A stretch of DNA of 64,000 bases from NCBI GenBank assembly GCA_034003505.1, contig JAVEYK010000006.1:1-64000 (forward strand). The letters run 5' to 3'. The notes below the pieces were generated by a model. That model made no database searches. It had not been told where the DNA came from and saw only the letters and a list, made by a program, of their open reading frames with translations. The translations under genes and the position numbers were made by a program. Below, in pieces: positions 45,827 through 54,674 of the stretch. This stretch comes from UBA6170 sp034003505. Lineage in GTDB: Bacteria > Chloroflexota > Anaerolineae > Anaerolineales > Anaerolineaceae. Numbering within the stretch: position 1 is the first letter of the stretch; every line of letters begins with the position of its first letter.

Positions 45827-47887
45827 TCAATCACAACCACTAAGAATCTGTACAGACTCCCATGCTCGATCTCGCTCAAGAGAGCTTTCTGTATTATCAA
45901 TTATTCGATCCCATAATTGACAAACTACCGATGAAATTGAAGGTTGTCCTTCAAACATCGGTGTCAGTGCTTTTTTAGAAATATCAAGTGCTTTTTCCCA
46001 ATCCCCTACATGTGCAAAAACTTCTATTGGCATTAACCATTCGGAGGGGGTACGTGGAGATTCTCCTTGAGTAATCTGAGAATTAAGCAATTCTGCCGCC
46101 GCTTGCCAATCCTTTTGTTGGCGTGCTAAATCAGCTTTTTCAAAAGCATAACACCATCCTTCAGTGCTGGTTTCACCAAAGATTTCAACAGGTAAGTGCA
46201 CAGACTTCTCTTTAGGTACATCCTCTATAAATGAGGTGTTTGATAATTTTGCTGCATCCCGTAATTCCAATGGAATTAGAGGATTATTTGCGTCGAGTTC
46301 AGGATCAAGTACTCGTAAACAATACCTCGGATGATGGTTAATAACCAATAATTGCGAAGTTGAGCCCTGAAAGGTTGCAACTAAGTAATCGGATTCTATT
46401 GGTATATTTAACTCAAAAGCCTTAATTTCGTTCCCTAATCGCACCTCCGGGTAATACCAGAAATAATCCATCACCGGTGGTATATTCTTTGATCCATATA
46501 TTGCATTCAAAGGTGCAGTTAACGAATTATCACTATAATGAGTCGAAGGAAAATAATTTCCCACTATTGCAGTTCCTGGAGTAAGATATGGAGCTCTCCA
46601 TGTAAGTTGTCTAAACAGTTTGGTGTGGTTTTCCCAATCCTGCCTATAGTCAAGTGCGATTTGAAAATGTAACCCTACCGCGAATCCAATAAATAATGCC
46701 GCTAAAATTTCTCTGGACCACTTGCGCTGAGGGATTGAAACCAACAACACAGCTAGCAATAGGCTAACCCCAGGCATGTAAGATAGTGTAAAACGGCTTG
46801 TATGGAATTCCAATGAAACAGGCATTTCAGTAAACCAAAATGGCCACCCTGCTAAAGCAATCCAAAATATAGCCATTATAAAACTACCCCAAATTTCAGA
46901 ATTATTATGGTGAACAGATTCTGATTTTCGCCGGGTAAAGTAAAACAAACTCCCTGAAGCAGCAACCACCATTAGCACAATATATCGAATAGTATTGATT
47001 CCTCCAAGGTTAGTTTTTATCGGAAGGGTGATTGCCTTTACCCATGCACCAAAAAAAACTAGTGACCAATCATGCAAAGCAAGTTTCGATAAGTCTATTA
47101 AAGATCCAAGAAAATTTGATTTTAATTTTTCAATAAAAACAAGAGAATAACTATAAGTTTGGTATTCAAAAAAGAATAATCGCCATATGGTTGGCGCGAT
47201 AAAAATTATAAGATACGGTAAACTAAGTACCATCGAGAGTCTTAATCGCCGATCTTGTTTTTCTTTTAAGACAATCCAGATAATTAGTGGACGTATGAGA
47301 TCAAGAAGATAAAAATATTCGGTAGTTAATAAATTCACAAGGGAGGCTAGAAAAGCCAAAATTGTTAATCCTAGAAACAGCGATGTTTTATTTTTAAGAA
47401 ATGCATGAATAGATTTAATTGTTAACCATAAAGATAAAAAAAGAAAAGTTTCCGTTATGAAATAATGTGAATACGCAATAGGAATATATTGCTGGTCAAA
47501 TCCAGGATAAACCATGAAAAATGAAGCTGCAAGTATAGCCATCAATTTTTTTTCTGGCCACAAAGTGATTAATAATTTCCAAAAAGCAATTGACCCAATC
47601 CAGCGACAAACCAGTCCAAAAATATGCCAATGCCAAGGAACAGCTCCAACGATTGGCATTGTGATTTGATAAATGTAGGCCAGAAAGGGCCGCTTGGTTG
47701 CAAAGTAATGTGTAAGTCCACTCGCACCAAATGTCTTATAAATGTAAATAAAAGGCCAATCATCCCAATAAAAACCTAACCATGGAATCATAAGCCCATA
47801 CGCTAATAATCCTAAAAATAATAAGAACACTATGGCTATCCAATCAGGGAATTTTATTTCACGAAAATATATTTTTATTTTATACAT
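45827..47887 (-). CDS. Large GT-C type membrane glycosyltransferase, function unknown
   Basis: The 686-aa protein begins with a long hydrophobic part of about ten helices. The first external loop carries FYWDDWPFIY, a DD motif as in dolichol-phosphate-sugar-dependent GT-C enzymes. The C-terminal 230 residues are soluble and end in a helical, TPR-like stretch (AELLNSQITQGE, DWEKALDISKKAL). It probably transfers a sugar from a lipid donor outside the membrane. It is clearly more AT-rich than its neighbours and lies between tRNA-Thr and a copy of that tRNA's end. GAGGAC precedes the ATG. Confidence 0.75.
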   Translation of the reverse strand: MYKIKIYFREIKFPDWIAIVFLLFLGLLAYGLMIPWLGFYWDDWPFIYIYKTFGASGLTHYFATKRPFLAYIYQITMPIVGAVPWHWHIFGLVCRWIGSIAFWKLLITLWPEKKLMAILAASFFMVYPGFDQQYIPIAYSHYFITETFLFLSLWLTIKSIHAFLKNKTSLFLGLTILAFLASLVNLLTTEYFYLLDLIRPLIIWIVLKEKQDRRLRLSMVLSLPYLIIFIAPTIWRLFFFEYQTYSYSLVFIEKLKSNFLGSLIDLSKLALHDWSLVFFGAWVKAITLPIKTNLGGINTIRYIVLMVVAASGSLFYFTRRKSESVHHNNSEIWGSFIMAIFWIALAGWPFWFTEMPVSLEFHTSRFTLSYMPGVSLLLAVLLVSIPQRKWSREILAALFIGFAVGLHFQIALDYRQDWENHTKLFRQLTWRAPYLTPGTAIVGNYFPSTHYSDNSLTAPLNAIYGSKNIPPVMDYFWYYPEVRLGNEIKAFELNIPIESDYLVATFQGSTSQLLVINHHPRYCLRVLDPELDANNPLIPLELRDAAKLSNTSFIEDVPKEKSVHLPVEIFGETSTEGWCYAFEKADLARQQKDWQAAAELLNSQITQGESPRTPSEWLMPIEVFAHVGDWEKALDISKKALTPMFEGQPSISSVVCQLWDRIIDNTESSLERDRAWESVQILSGCD

Positions 47888-48221
47888 TAGATGTCCTCAA
47901 TAAAAAAATGCTCTATTCTGAGTAGCTTCATCACAATAATTTTCTATTTTACCGAAAAGTAAAACTTTAATTATTATCCTTTTTTGATATTTTTTATAAT
48001 TTATACTCGAAAACCAAGTTTTTAGAAAAATTGGGATAATATTGTTTCCCAAATAATTGTGGGAAGCCCAGTTAAAAAGAGGAGGTTTGATCCTTGTTAA
48101 GTTACTCGAAAATATAATTTTAATCTCAACTAAATGTTTTATTGAATATATTGATATCCTATATGCTAAAATAAAAATCACTGAGCAAAAAACCAAAGTT
48201 TTATCAAATTTAAAAAATAGG
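47888..48221. other. Very AT-rich gap between the glycosyltransferase and tRNA-Thr
   Basis: This 334-bp stretch has no convincing gene. A 99-codon minus-strand frame in it is low-complexity (Ile, Lys, Asn, Tyr) and lacks a ribosome site. The right end carries the proximal repeat copy at 48211-48230. Confidence 0.6.
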
Positions 48222-48230
48222 AGCCACCGA
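48211..48230. repeat. Proximal repeat copy overlapping the tRNA-Thr 3' end
   Basis: This is the partner of 45760-45779 (18/20 identical, ten-base exact core). The core includes tRNA positions 48222-48230. Confidence 0.6.
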
Positions 48231-48294
48231 TGGGAGTCGAACCCATGACCTGACGATTACGAATCGTCTGCTCTACCAACTGAGCCACGGTGGC
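48222..48294 (-). tRNA. tRNA-Thr (CGU anticodon)
   Basis: The 73-nt cloverleaf has acceptor GCCACCG/CGGTGGC with discriminator T, D-arm GCTCAGTTGGTAGAGC, anticodon stem GACGA/TCGTC with loop TTCGTAA (anticodon CGT), and T-arm ATGGG-TTCGACT-CCCAT. CCA is not encoded. Confidence 0.96.
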
Positions 48295-48338
48295 ACGAGC
48301 GAGATTATATCAGGAGTAAAAACGATAGGCAAGGATTT

Positions 48339-49586
48339 ATGATACACGTTGCAATGTTATCTTATCATACATGTCCATTAGCCACCCTGGGTGGGAAAGA
48401 CACCGGTGGAATGAATGTGTATGTCCATCAACTAACCCGAACCTTAGGAAAAATGGGAGTGCGGGTGGATGTATTTACCCGCTCTCAGGATGAACATGTG
48501 CCGCATGTTCTGCATGATCTCGGTTATCACAATCGGGTTGTGCACATACCTGCTGGACCAGAGGTTCCGCTACCAAAAGCAGAATTAGAACGGTATATTC
48601 CCAAATTTGTTCAGGGTATCGAAGCTTTTGCAGAATTAAAAAATATCCAGTACGATTTGATCCACAGTCATTATTGGATGAGTGGGTTAGCAGCTATCGA
48701 ATTATCTGAAAAATGGAACATCCCGTTTCTCCAGATGTTTCATACACTCGTTCTGATGAAAAACCGGATTGCCAAATCACCTCAGGAAAAAGAAGGTGAT
48801 TATCGAATTCTTGGAGAGAAAAAGGTGATTTCAAAAGCAAATCGCATTATTGCCGCAACATTAGCAGAAAAATCACAATTGGAGTTTTTATATGAAGCGC
48901 CCTCCTCAAAAATTTCAGTAATCCCTCCTGGGGTGGATATACGCCACTTCTATCCCATTGCAGAGGATGAAGCCAAAGAAGTTGTGGGAGTACCAGAAAA
49001 AACTCACACCATTTTGTATGTAGGAAGAATCGAACCGCTAAAAGGAATCGATTTACTGATAGAAGCAATATCCATCATTCAAAAGAATGGAGATCTACAA
49101 TGCTGTCCTCATAACCTCGTTATCATTGGTGGAGAACCAAATGCAAAAGCAGAGGATATGAATGCAGAGATGGCACGGTTACAAGATTTAGTGGAAGATT
49201 TAGGAATTGAGAATTTTGTCATCTTTTTAGGAAAACAAGATCAACACATGCTTCCTTATTATTATTCAGCTGCTGAAGTAGTGGTTATGCCCTCGCATTA
49301 TGAATCTTTTGGTATGGTGGCATTGGAAGCGATGGCCTGCGGAACGCCAGTTGTGGCGTCCCAGGTAGGTGGTCTGGCATTTTTGGTGCGTGATGGTGAA
49401 ACAGGCTTTGTTGTTCCTGGAAATGACGTACAAACATTAGCGAAACGATTAGTGGAATTGATTAAAAATAAGGAATTACGTGATAAATTAGGATCAAATA
49501 GCGCTCAATATGCCAGATTGTATGCCTGGGAAAATATCAGCGAAAAAATGATCGAAGTGTATCGCCAAATTTTAGGGCAAGAATGA
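48339..49586 (+). CDS. GT4-family glycosyltransferase, MshA-like
   Basis: The 415-aa GT-B enzyme opens with MLSYHTCPLATLGGKDTGGM, followed by NVYVHQL; the GGMNVYV motif is characteristic of MshA-type inositol-phosphate GlcNAc transferases and relatives such as sucrose-phosphate synthases. HSHYWMSG, ISVIPPGVDIRHFYP, YVGRIEPLKGIDLLIEA and the donor-binding PSHYESFGMVALEAMACGTPVV block complete the GT4 pattern. Acceptor identity is not decidable here. The ATG follows tRNA-Thr by 44 bp and has a weak AAGGAT ribosome site. Confidence 0.85.
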   Translation: MIHVAMLSYHTCPLATLGGKDTGGMNVYVHQLTRTLGKMGVRVDVFTRSQDEHVPHVLHDLGYHNRVVHIPAGPEVPLPKAELERYIPKFVQGIEAFAELKNIQYDLIHSHYWMSGLAAIELSEKWNIPFLQMFHTLVLMKNRIAKSPQEKEGDYRILGEKKVISKANRIIAATLAEKSQLEFLYEAPSSKISVIPPGVDIRHFYPIAEDEAKEVVGVPEKTHTILYVGRIEPLKGIDLLIEAISIIQKNGDLQCCPHNLVIIGGEPNAKAEDMNAEMARLQDLVEDLGIENFVIFLGKQDQHMLPYYYSAAEVVVMPSHYESFGMVALEAMACGTPVVASQVGGLAFLVRDGETGFVVPGNDVQTLAKRLVELIKNKELRDKLGSNSAQYARLYAWENISEKMIEVYRQILGQE

Positions 49587-49605
49587 TCCGATTGTTAAAC
49601 CGATA

Positions 49606-50640
49606 TCATTCACTTAAAAACATGACGGTGGCAGGGTCACATTCATAAGCAATCGCTAAATAATAAGCCAGAAAATCACCAAACAGAATGGTTGTCCAAA
49701 TTTGAGAAAGATGGTCATCCCCCCGAGCAGAATAAGAATCAGTCCCTAAACCATTACACATCAGTTCTATCTTAGCCTGATCCATCAGCGTTTCCATTTT
49801 TTGACCATTTAATCCCGATTTTAGAAAAATCACCATGGATTGCTGCGCGATCTGCTCTGGATTTTGAATCCCGTTTAATGAATGCTCTGCCAGATGAAAA
49901 ATGTCTTCCGCATAGCATAAAGCTTTAGCACTCTGGTTGATCTGATCACTCCACCACCGGGCAACCGGTAGCATGATCCCGCCAGCTACAATTTTTACCC
50001 ATCTACCGACCATCTGACCCGCCTGGCGTTTTGCCGGATTTTGAGCTGCAGGAACGTGAATATCATTGTATTGAATGGTTAACGCTAGCGCATTTATCAG
50101 CGTTTTGATCGCATCGGTGATATCAGGCACCAATCCTGATTTAAAGAGAATTCCATACAGAATGAAAGTATCAAACCCCAAAGTGGTTCTTGAAAACGAA
50201 TGATCAGTAAACGCCCAATGAGATGCGTGATAATTTTGGAATTTATTTATTAATTCTTCGTTGTGAAGCAACAAGATTATCGACAAATTTCTCGATTCTG
50301 CCAATTCTATCAGTTGTTGCATTTCTTCAGCATTATTATCATCGAAAATGATAATAAGTAAATTCTCCCTACCTTGTAATTGATTTGGAATATTTAAACA
50401 AGTCTGTATTGATAAAATTTTAGAATTAGGATTGCAAACCATTGTGCGAAGAATTCCGATACCATTTGAATACATGGGAACTCCAGCGATGAATATTCGG
50501 GAAATTGATTGAAAATTTAAATTCTGTTGTTCCAGGACGTAGGTCCAGGTAGATTGTATTTGGGCTGGCAATCCACGAATTATCTCAATCATGTTTTTTT
50601 GATCGATTTGTTGAAGCTTGGTAATATCGTCAAAACACAT
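49606..50640 (-). CDS. Degenerate bifunctional phosphoglucose/phosphomannose isomerase paralogue (SIS fold)
   Basis: The 344-aa protein aligns by eye with PGI/PMI isomerases, especially NPAKRQAGQMVGRWVKIVAG (residues 201-220) and the VARWWSDQINQSAKA block. The family's catalytic features look lost. The usual GMGGS phosphosugar loop reads GVPMYSNGIG (residues 53-62), the NEN Glu is Gln236 (NQS), and the ELxHNEI His motif reads AEHSLNGI. A binding or regulatory role is therefore more likely than isomerase activity, but this needs alignment. It converges on the MshA-like gene. Confidence 0.72.
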   Translation of the reverse strand: MCFDDITKLQQIDQKNMIEIIRGLPAQIQSTWTYVLEQQNLNFQSISRIFIAGVPMYSNGIGILRTMVCNPNSKILSIQTCLNIPNQLQGRENLLIIIFDDNNAEEMQQLIELAESRNLSIILLLHNEELINKFQNYHASHWAFTDHSFSRTTLGFDTFILYGILFKSGLVPDITDAIKTLINALALTIQYNDIHVPAAQNPAKRQAGQMVGRWVKIVAGGIMLPVARWWSDQINQSAKALCYAEDIFHLAEHSLNGIQNPEQIAQQSMVIFLKSGLNGQKMETLMDQAKIELMCNGLGTDSYSARGDDHLSQIWTTILFGDFLAYYLAIAYECDPATVMFLSE

Positions 50641-50744
50641 CAGTAACCCTCCACAATAATTTTTATTTCAATTATTTTAACTTATGATTGATAAGGTTTT
50701 CACCTCAAAACCACGTTTCTATTATTATAATTGGCCTAAGGCAG

Positions 50745-51509
50745 ATGGAATCTAAAACTAAAATAAAACCAATTACTTTCAGTAATAACTCCTGGAAGAA
50801 GAGCAACCACATCCCACCGGATGAAAATTCGGTTATCCTCACCGTAAATGGTGAAACCTGGTTATCTTTCAGTTGTTCGCCTTTCTTACAAGAGGAATTA
50901 GCGTTAGGATTTTTATTCAATGAACATATTATTGAATCAATCTCCGAAGTGGAAATTGTCAAGCTTTGTGAGAATAATAAAAACGTTGATGTCTGGCTAA
51001 ATCATATAGCGAAAAAACCAGAAACATGGGAAAACACCTCTGGCTGCACTGGAGGAAAAACGAGTATGAAAAACAAAAAAGAAAAAATGGTTATTGACAA
51101 TTTCGTTATTAAACCGCATAAAGTTCTGGATTTGTTTTCGTTTTTACTTTCAAAACAGGCAGTTTATAAAGAAACCAGGGGAGTTCATTGTTCGCTGTTA
51201 TCCGACGGAGAAAATTTAAATTTAATTGCTGAAGATATTGGCAGACACAACACAATTGATAAATTAGCTGGTTTATTTTTAAGGGGCGAGCAAAAGAATT
51301 GGAAACAAAAAATAATCCTGACGACCGGCAGAGTTAGTTCCGAAATGATGCAGAAATCCGTAAGATTAGGCGCAGCTATTGTAGTTTCACGAACCAGCCC
51401 CACGTCAGCGTCTGTCGATTTTGCCAATGAGCACAACATCACCCTGATCGGCTACACCCGCAGGAATGAATTTACTGTATATTCGAATCCTCACCGAATA
51501 ATGAATTAA
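50745..51509 (+). CDS. fdhD: Formate dehydrogenase sulfurtransferase FdhD
   Basis: FdhD carries sulfur to the Mo cofactor of formate dehydrogenase. The 254-aa protein has LQEELALGFLFNEHII, a Cys motif TSGCTGGKT near residue 101, and AEDIGRHNTIDKLAG. The E. coli type has two cysteines (CxxC) at this place; only one is present here. ATG 50745 is preferred because AAGG precedes it; the frame extends upstream to 50688 with no good start. It converges with mobA, the stop codons overlapping by 4 bp. Confidence 0.9.
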   Translation: MESKTKIKPITFSNNSWKKSNHIPPDENSVILTVNGETWLSFSCSPFLQEELALGFLFNEHIIESISEVEIVKLCENNKNVDVWLNHIAKKPETWENTSGCTGGKTSMKNKKEKMVIDNFVIKPHKVLDLFSFLLSKQAVYKETRGVHCSLLSDGENLNLIAEDIGRHNTIDKLAGLFLRGEQKNWKQKIILTTGRVSSEMMQKSVRLGAAIVVSRTSPTSASVDFANEHNITLIGYTRRNEFTVYSNPHRIMN

Positions 51510-52105
51510 CTTTGCGTGCAATTCAGTTGCGCAATTGCATGCTCTTCAGGAGTATTGATGTTTGCAAAAGATATTAATTCAGGATCAAATTCCCGTAATT
51601 GTTGTTCACAAACAGGATGAACCACAGCATTTTCGTGCCAGGAAATCATTTTTCTTTTCCCGGATTTAATCGCTTCTTCAACCAGTGGTAAACAAGTGCT
51701 TTTTCTGTAAAAAGCATAAAATGGTTCAAAACCACTGGCAGTTCGAGGGATCACCAGATCCACAGGTTTTGCTTCAAATAAATTTTTCATAAACCTGAAT
51801 AAATCAACATTGACAAATGGGAGATCACAGGCAATTACAAAAACCATCTCATGACTGGTATAGTGTAAAGCTGTATGTAGCCCTGCCAGAGCACCATAAT
51901 TCTTGTAAATATCTGCATACATGTTAAGTCCAAATTGCTTATAACTTTCGGGGTTGTTCGTGGTGATGAACATTTCATCGGCATAGGGGATTAATCGTCC
52001 AATAATATTATCGATCATTGGTTTCCCACATAATTCTACCAACCCTTTTTCAACTCCCATTCGGGAAGATTGTCCACCAGCTTGAATTACAATTGAAACA
52101 TTCAT
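51506..52105 (-). CDS. mobA: Molybdenum cofactor guanylyltransferase
   Basis: MobA attaches GMP to Mo-molybdopterin, making the bis-MGD form used by formate dehydrogenases. The 199-aa protein has the nucleotide-binding loop IQAGGQSSRMGVEKGLVEL (residues 6-24), GALAGLHTAL, and the metal-binding FVIACDLPFVN. It lies within the formate dehydrogenase locus, facing fdhD. Confidence 0.92.
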   Translation of the reverse strand: MNVSIVIQAGGQSSRMGVEKGLVELCGKPMIDNIIGRLIPYADEMFITTNNPESYKQFGLNMYADIYKNYGALAGLHTALHYTSHEMVFVIACDLPFVNVDLFRFMKNLFEAKPVDLVIPRTASGFEPFYAFYRKSTCLPLVEEAIKSGKRKMISWHENAVVHPVCEQQLREFDPELISFANINTPEEHAIAQLNCTQS

Positions 52106-52191
52106 TGTTTATTATTATACTTATAATAGAATGTATTGGAGAATTTTTGTCCAATATCCATGTGAAGGAATTCCACATTAAAGGAGATTGA

Positions 52192-53946
52192 ATGAGTGAA
52201 TTGGATCTAAAACCTATCCGGAAAATCATTGATGATATGGCTCCACAAGGTAGAACAGCCTTGCTTCCTCTCCTGCATGAGGCTCAGGATTATTTTGGGT
52301 ATATTCCAGAAGCTGTTGCAGAAGAAATTGCCCAGGCCATAAGCGTACCGCTGGCAGATATTTTTGGGGTGATAGAGTTTTATTCACTATTTTTTAAACA
52401 CCCCATCGGAGAAACGATTGTGCATGTTTGCAATGATCCTGCCTGTGCGATGGCCGGGTCAGAATCGATTTATAAACTTTTAAACCAAAAGGAAAGTTTT
52501 AAATTTGCAGGTGAGGTCAAACCAAAAATTACAATTGAGGTTTCTGCCTGTTTAGGATTATGTGAACACGCACCGGCGTTATTGGTCAAAGGTGAACCAG
52601 TGATTACAAAAGATTTGCAATCCTGGGAAGAAATTTTTGAACCATCCCGGAAAAGACCCCAAACAATACTCGGTGGGGATGTCCATCGTCTGACAAAAAA
52701 TTGTGGCAAAGGTAGCAGAACGAATCTTGATCAATACCTGGAGTCCGGAGGATACATCGGTCTCAAAAATGCAATCAAAATGCCTCCTAAAGACGTCATT
52801 AATCAGGTAAAAGAATCAGGTTTGGTTGGGCGTGGTGGCGCAGCATTTCCAACAGGTTTGAAATGGGAAGGAGCTGCCAATGCCAATGAAGAAATTAAAT
52901 ATTTGGTTTGTAACGGTGATGAGGCTGAGCCAGGTACTTTCAAGGATCGTGTTTTAATGGAGGATGATCCCCATCTTATCATTGAAGGTATGCTGATTGC
53001 TGGCTACGCTATCGGTTCCCAAAAAGGTTACTTCTACATCCGGGGTGAATACCTGACATCCTATAAACATGTGAAAGAGGCTGTGGAAGAAGCCAGAAAA
53101 GCTGGTTTTTTGGGAGAAAACATTCTGGGATCTGGATTTTCATTTGATATCGAAATCAGGCGAGGTGCCGGCGCTTATGTATGTGGCGAGGAAACAGCTT
53201 TGTTTGAATCAATTGAAGGAAAAAGAGGTTTTCCGCGTGTGAAACCCCCGTTCCCGACAACTCATGGATTGTTCGGAAAACCGACTGTAATCAACAACGT
53301 TGAAACATTAGCAAATATCCCGATTATTTTCTCTATGGGAATTGAAGAATACAAATCAATTGGCACAGAAAAATCACCTGGCTCAAAATTATTTTGTTTG
53401 TCGGGAGATGTTAATAAACCTGGATTATATGAAGTTCCTTTTGGGGTGACCCTCCGGCATGTGATTGAAAAATTAGCAGGTGGGATGCGTTCAGACCATC
53501 CACTGCAAGCAATTTTGATCGGTGGAGCTGCTGGTGCCATGGCCGATCCTTCTCAATTGGATGTCAGTCTTTCTTTTGAAGAATTACGGAAAGAAGGTCT
53601 GCCTTTAGGTTCAGGTGTTGTCACTGTCTTTGATGAAACCCGAGATCTGAGAGATGTGCTTTTTCGATTAGCTAATTTCTTTGCGGAAGAATCATGTGGA
53701 AAGTGCTTCCCCTGTCAAATAGGAACACAAAGACAATTCGAAATCATGCGAAGAATTTCGAAACGAGTTGTCAAAAATAGTGATATCAATGATCTGGAAG
53801 ATATTATCGTCACCATGACTGATTCTTCTCTTTGTGGATTAGGACAAACTGCTGGTTCAGCAATTGGTAGCGCGATCAAGAAATGGCCAGCTCTATTTTC
53901 TAACCTGGGTGTGCAAAGAGAATTTACCGGAGAACAAAATGACTGA
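52192..53946 (+). CDS. NAD-dependent formate dehydrogenase, fused NuoE/NuoF-type (FdsG-FdsB) subunit
   Basis: The 584-aa chain is a fusion. The first 150 residues are a thioredoxin-like [2Fe-2S] domain (C80, C85, C120, C124), as in NuoE or FdsG. The rest is a NuoF/FdsB-type module with the FMN/NADH motif VGRGGAAFPTGLKWE, NGDEAEPGTFKDR and GAGAYVCGEETAL, and [4Fe-4S] ligands in ESCGKCFPC plus a later Cys (SSLCGLG). It should hand electrons from the Mo subunit to NAD+. AAAGGAG precedes the ATG. Its stop overlaps the next start by 8 bp. Confidence 0.92.
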   Translation: MSELDLKPIRKIIDDMAPQGRTALLPLLHEAQDYFGYIPEAVAEEIAQAISVPLADIFGVIEFYSLFFKHPIGETIVHVCNDPACAMAGSESIYKLLNQKESFKFAGEVKPKITIEVSACLGLCEHAPALLVKGEPVITKDLQSWEEIFEPSRKRPQTILGGDVHRLTKNCGKGSRTNLDQYLESGGYIGLKNAIKMPPKDVINQVKESGLVGRGGAAFPTGLKWEGAANANEEIKYLVCNGDEAEPGTFKDRVLMEDDPHLIIEGMLIAGYAIGSQKGYFYIRGEYLTSYKHVKEAVEEARKAGFLGENILGSGFSFDIEIRRGAGAYVCGEETALFESIEGKRGFPRVKPPFPTTHGLFGKPTVINNVETLANIPIIFSMGIEEYKSIGTEKSPGSKLFCLSGDVNKPGLYEVPFGVTLRHVIEKLAGGMRSDHPLQAILIGGAAGAMADPSQLDVSLSFEELRKEGLPLGSGVVTVFDETRDLRDVLFRLANFFAEESCGKCFPCQIGTQRQFEIMRRISKRVVKNSDINDLEDIIVTMTDSSLCGLGQTAGSAIGSAIKKWPALFSNLGVQREFTGEQND

Positions 53947-54664
53947 AACCGTTAAATTAGTAATTGATCAACAAAATGTTGAGTGTGAAAAAGACTTAAC
54001 TATCCTGCAGGCAGCTCAAGCGATTGGTATTGACATCCCAACGATTTGTTATCACGAGTATTGCACCGCCAATGCGCTCTGTCGAATATGTGTTGTCGAG
54101 GTAAAAGGGGCACGCACTCTGATACCATCCTGTGTGGCTAAAGTTTCAGAAGGCATGGAGGTCGAAACCCACAATGCTAGAGTGAATCGCTCCAGAAAAA
54201 CAATTCTGGAAATGATGTTAAGCACATCCGACCTCAGTCAATCCCCTGAACTATTAGAAATGGCTTCTGAATACGGAGCTGATCATCATCGCTTTACGGA
54301 TGCAGAGCGGCGAGATCCCCCATTGATTGATGACAATTCCATGTTTGTCAGGGATTATGAAAAATGTATTTTATGCTGGCGTTGTGTACAGGTTTGTGCA
54401 GAAGACGCTCAATATGCATTCGCAATCAATTTTAAAGGCCGCGGTTATCACACTCAAATCAGCACTTTTTATGAAAAACCATTGCCAGAAAGCACCTGCG
54501 TTTTTTGTGGTCAATGTATTGGGGTTTGCCCAACAGAAGCTTTGAAACCAAAACGCCAATGGCTACTGGAACTTGGTTATGAGAGCAATCAGATCATGCA
54601 AATGACTCGCGCTGAACGCAAAAAAAAGACCAGAAAACCTCAAAATACGTCGGCTGAGGAATAA
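53939..54664 (+). CDS. Formate dehydrogenase ferredoxin-like subunit (NuoG/FdsA N-terminal type)
   Basis: The 241-aa protein carries a [2Fe-2S] domain with C37, C48, C51 and C65 (the C-x10-C-x2-C-x13-C pattern of NuoG), the [4Fe-4S]-Cys/His spacer, and two ferredoxin clusters (CILCWRCVQVC and CVFCGQCIGVCP). In FdsA-type enzymes these belong to the catalytic chain; here they form a separate protein. The start at 53939 has GGAG upstream. It bridges the flavin subunit and the Mo subunit. Confidence 0.92.
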   Translation: MTETVKLVIDQQNVECEKDLTILQAAQAIGIDIPTICYHEYCTANALCRICVVEVKGARTLIPSCVAKVSEGMEVETHNARVNRSRKTILEMMLSTSDLSQSPELLEMASEYGADHHRFTDAERRDPPLIDDNSMFVRDYEKCILCWRCVQVCAEDAQYAFAINFKGRGYHTQISTFYEKPLPESTCVFCGQCIGVCPTEALKPKRQWLLELGYESNQIMQMTRAERKKKTRKPQNTSAEE

Positions 54665-54674
54665 GAGGATCATT

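Noticed and set aside
47897..48196. 99-codon minus-strand frame upstream of the large glycosyltransferase
   Set aside because: Low-complexity AT-rich sequence, no ribosome site, no family resemblance; open mainly because of base composition.
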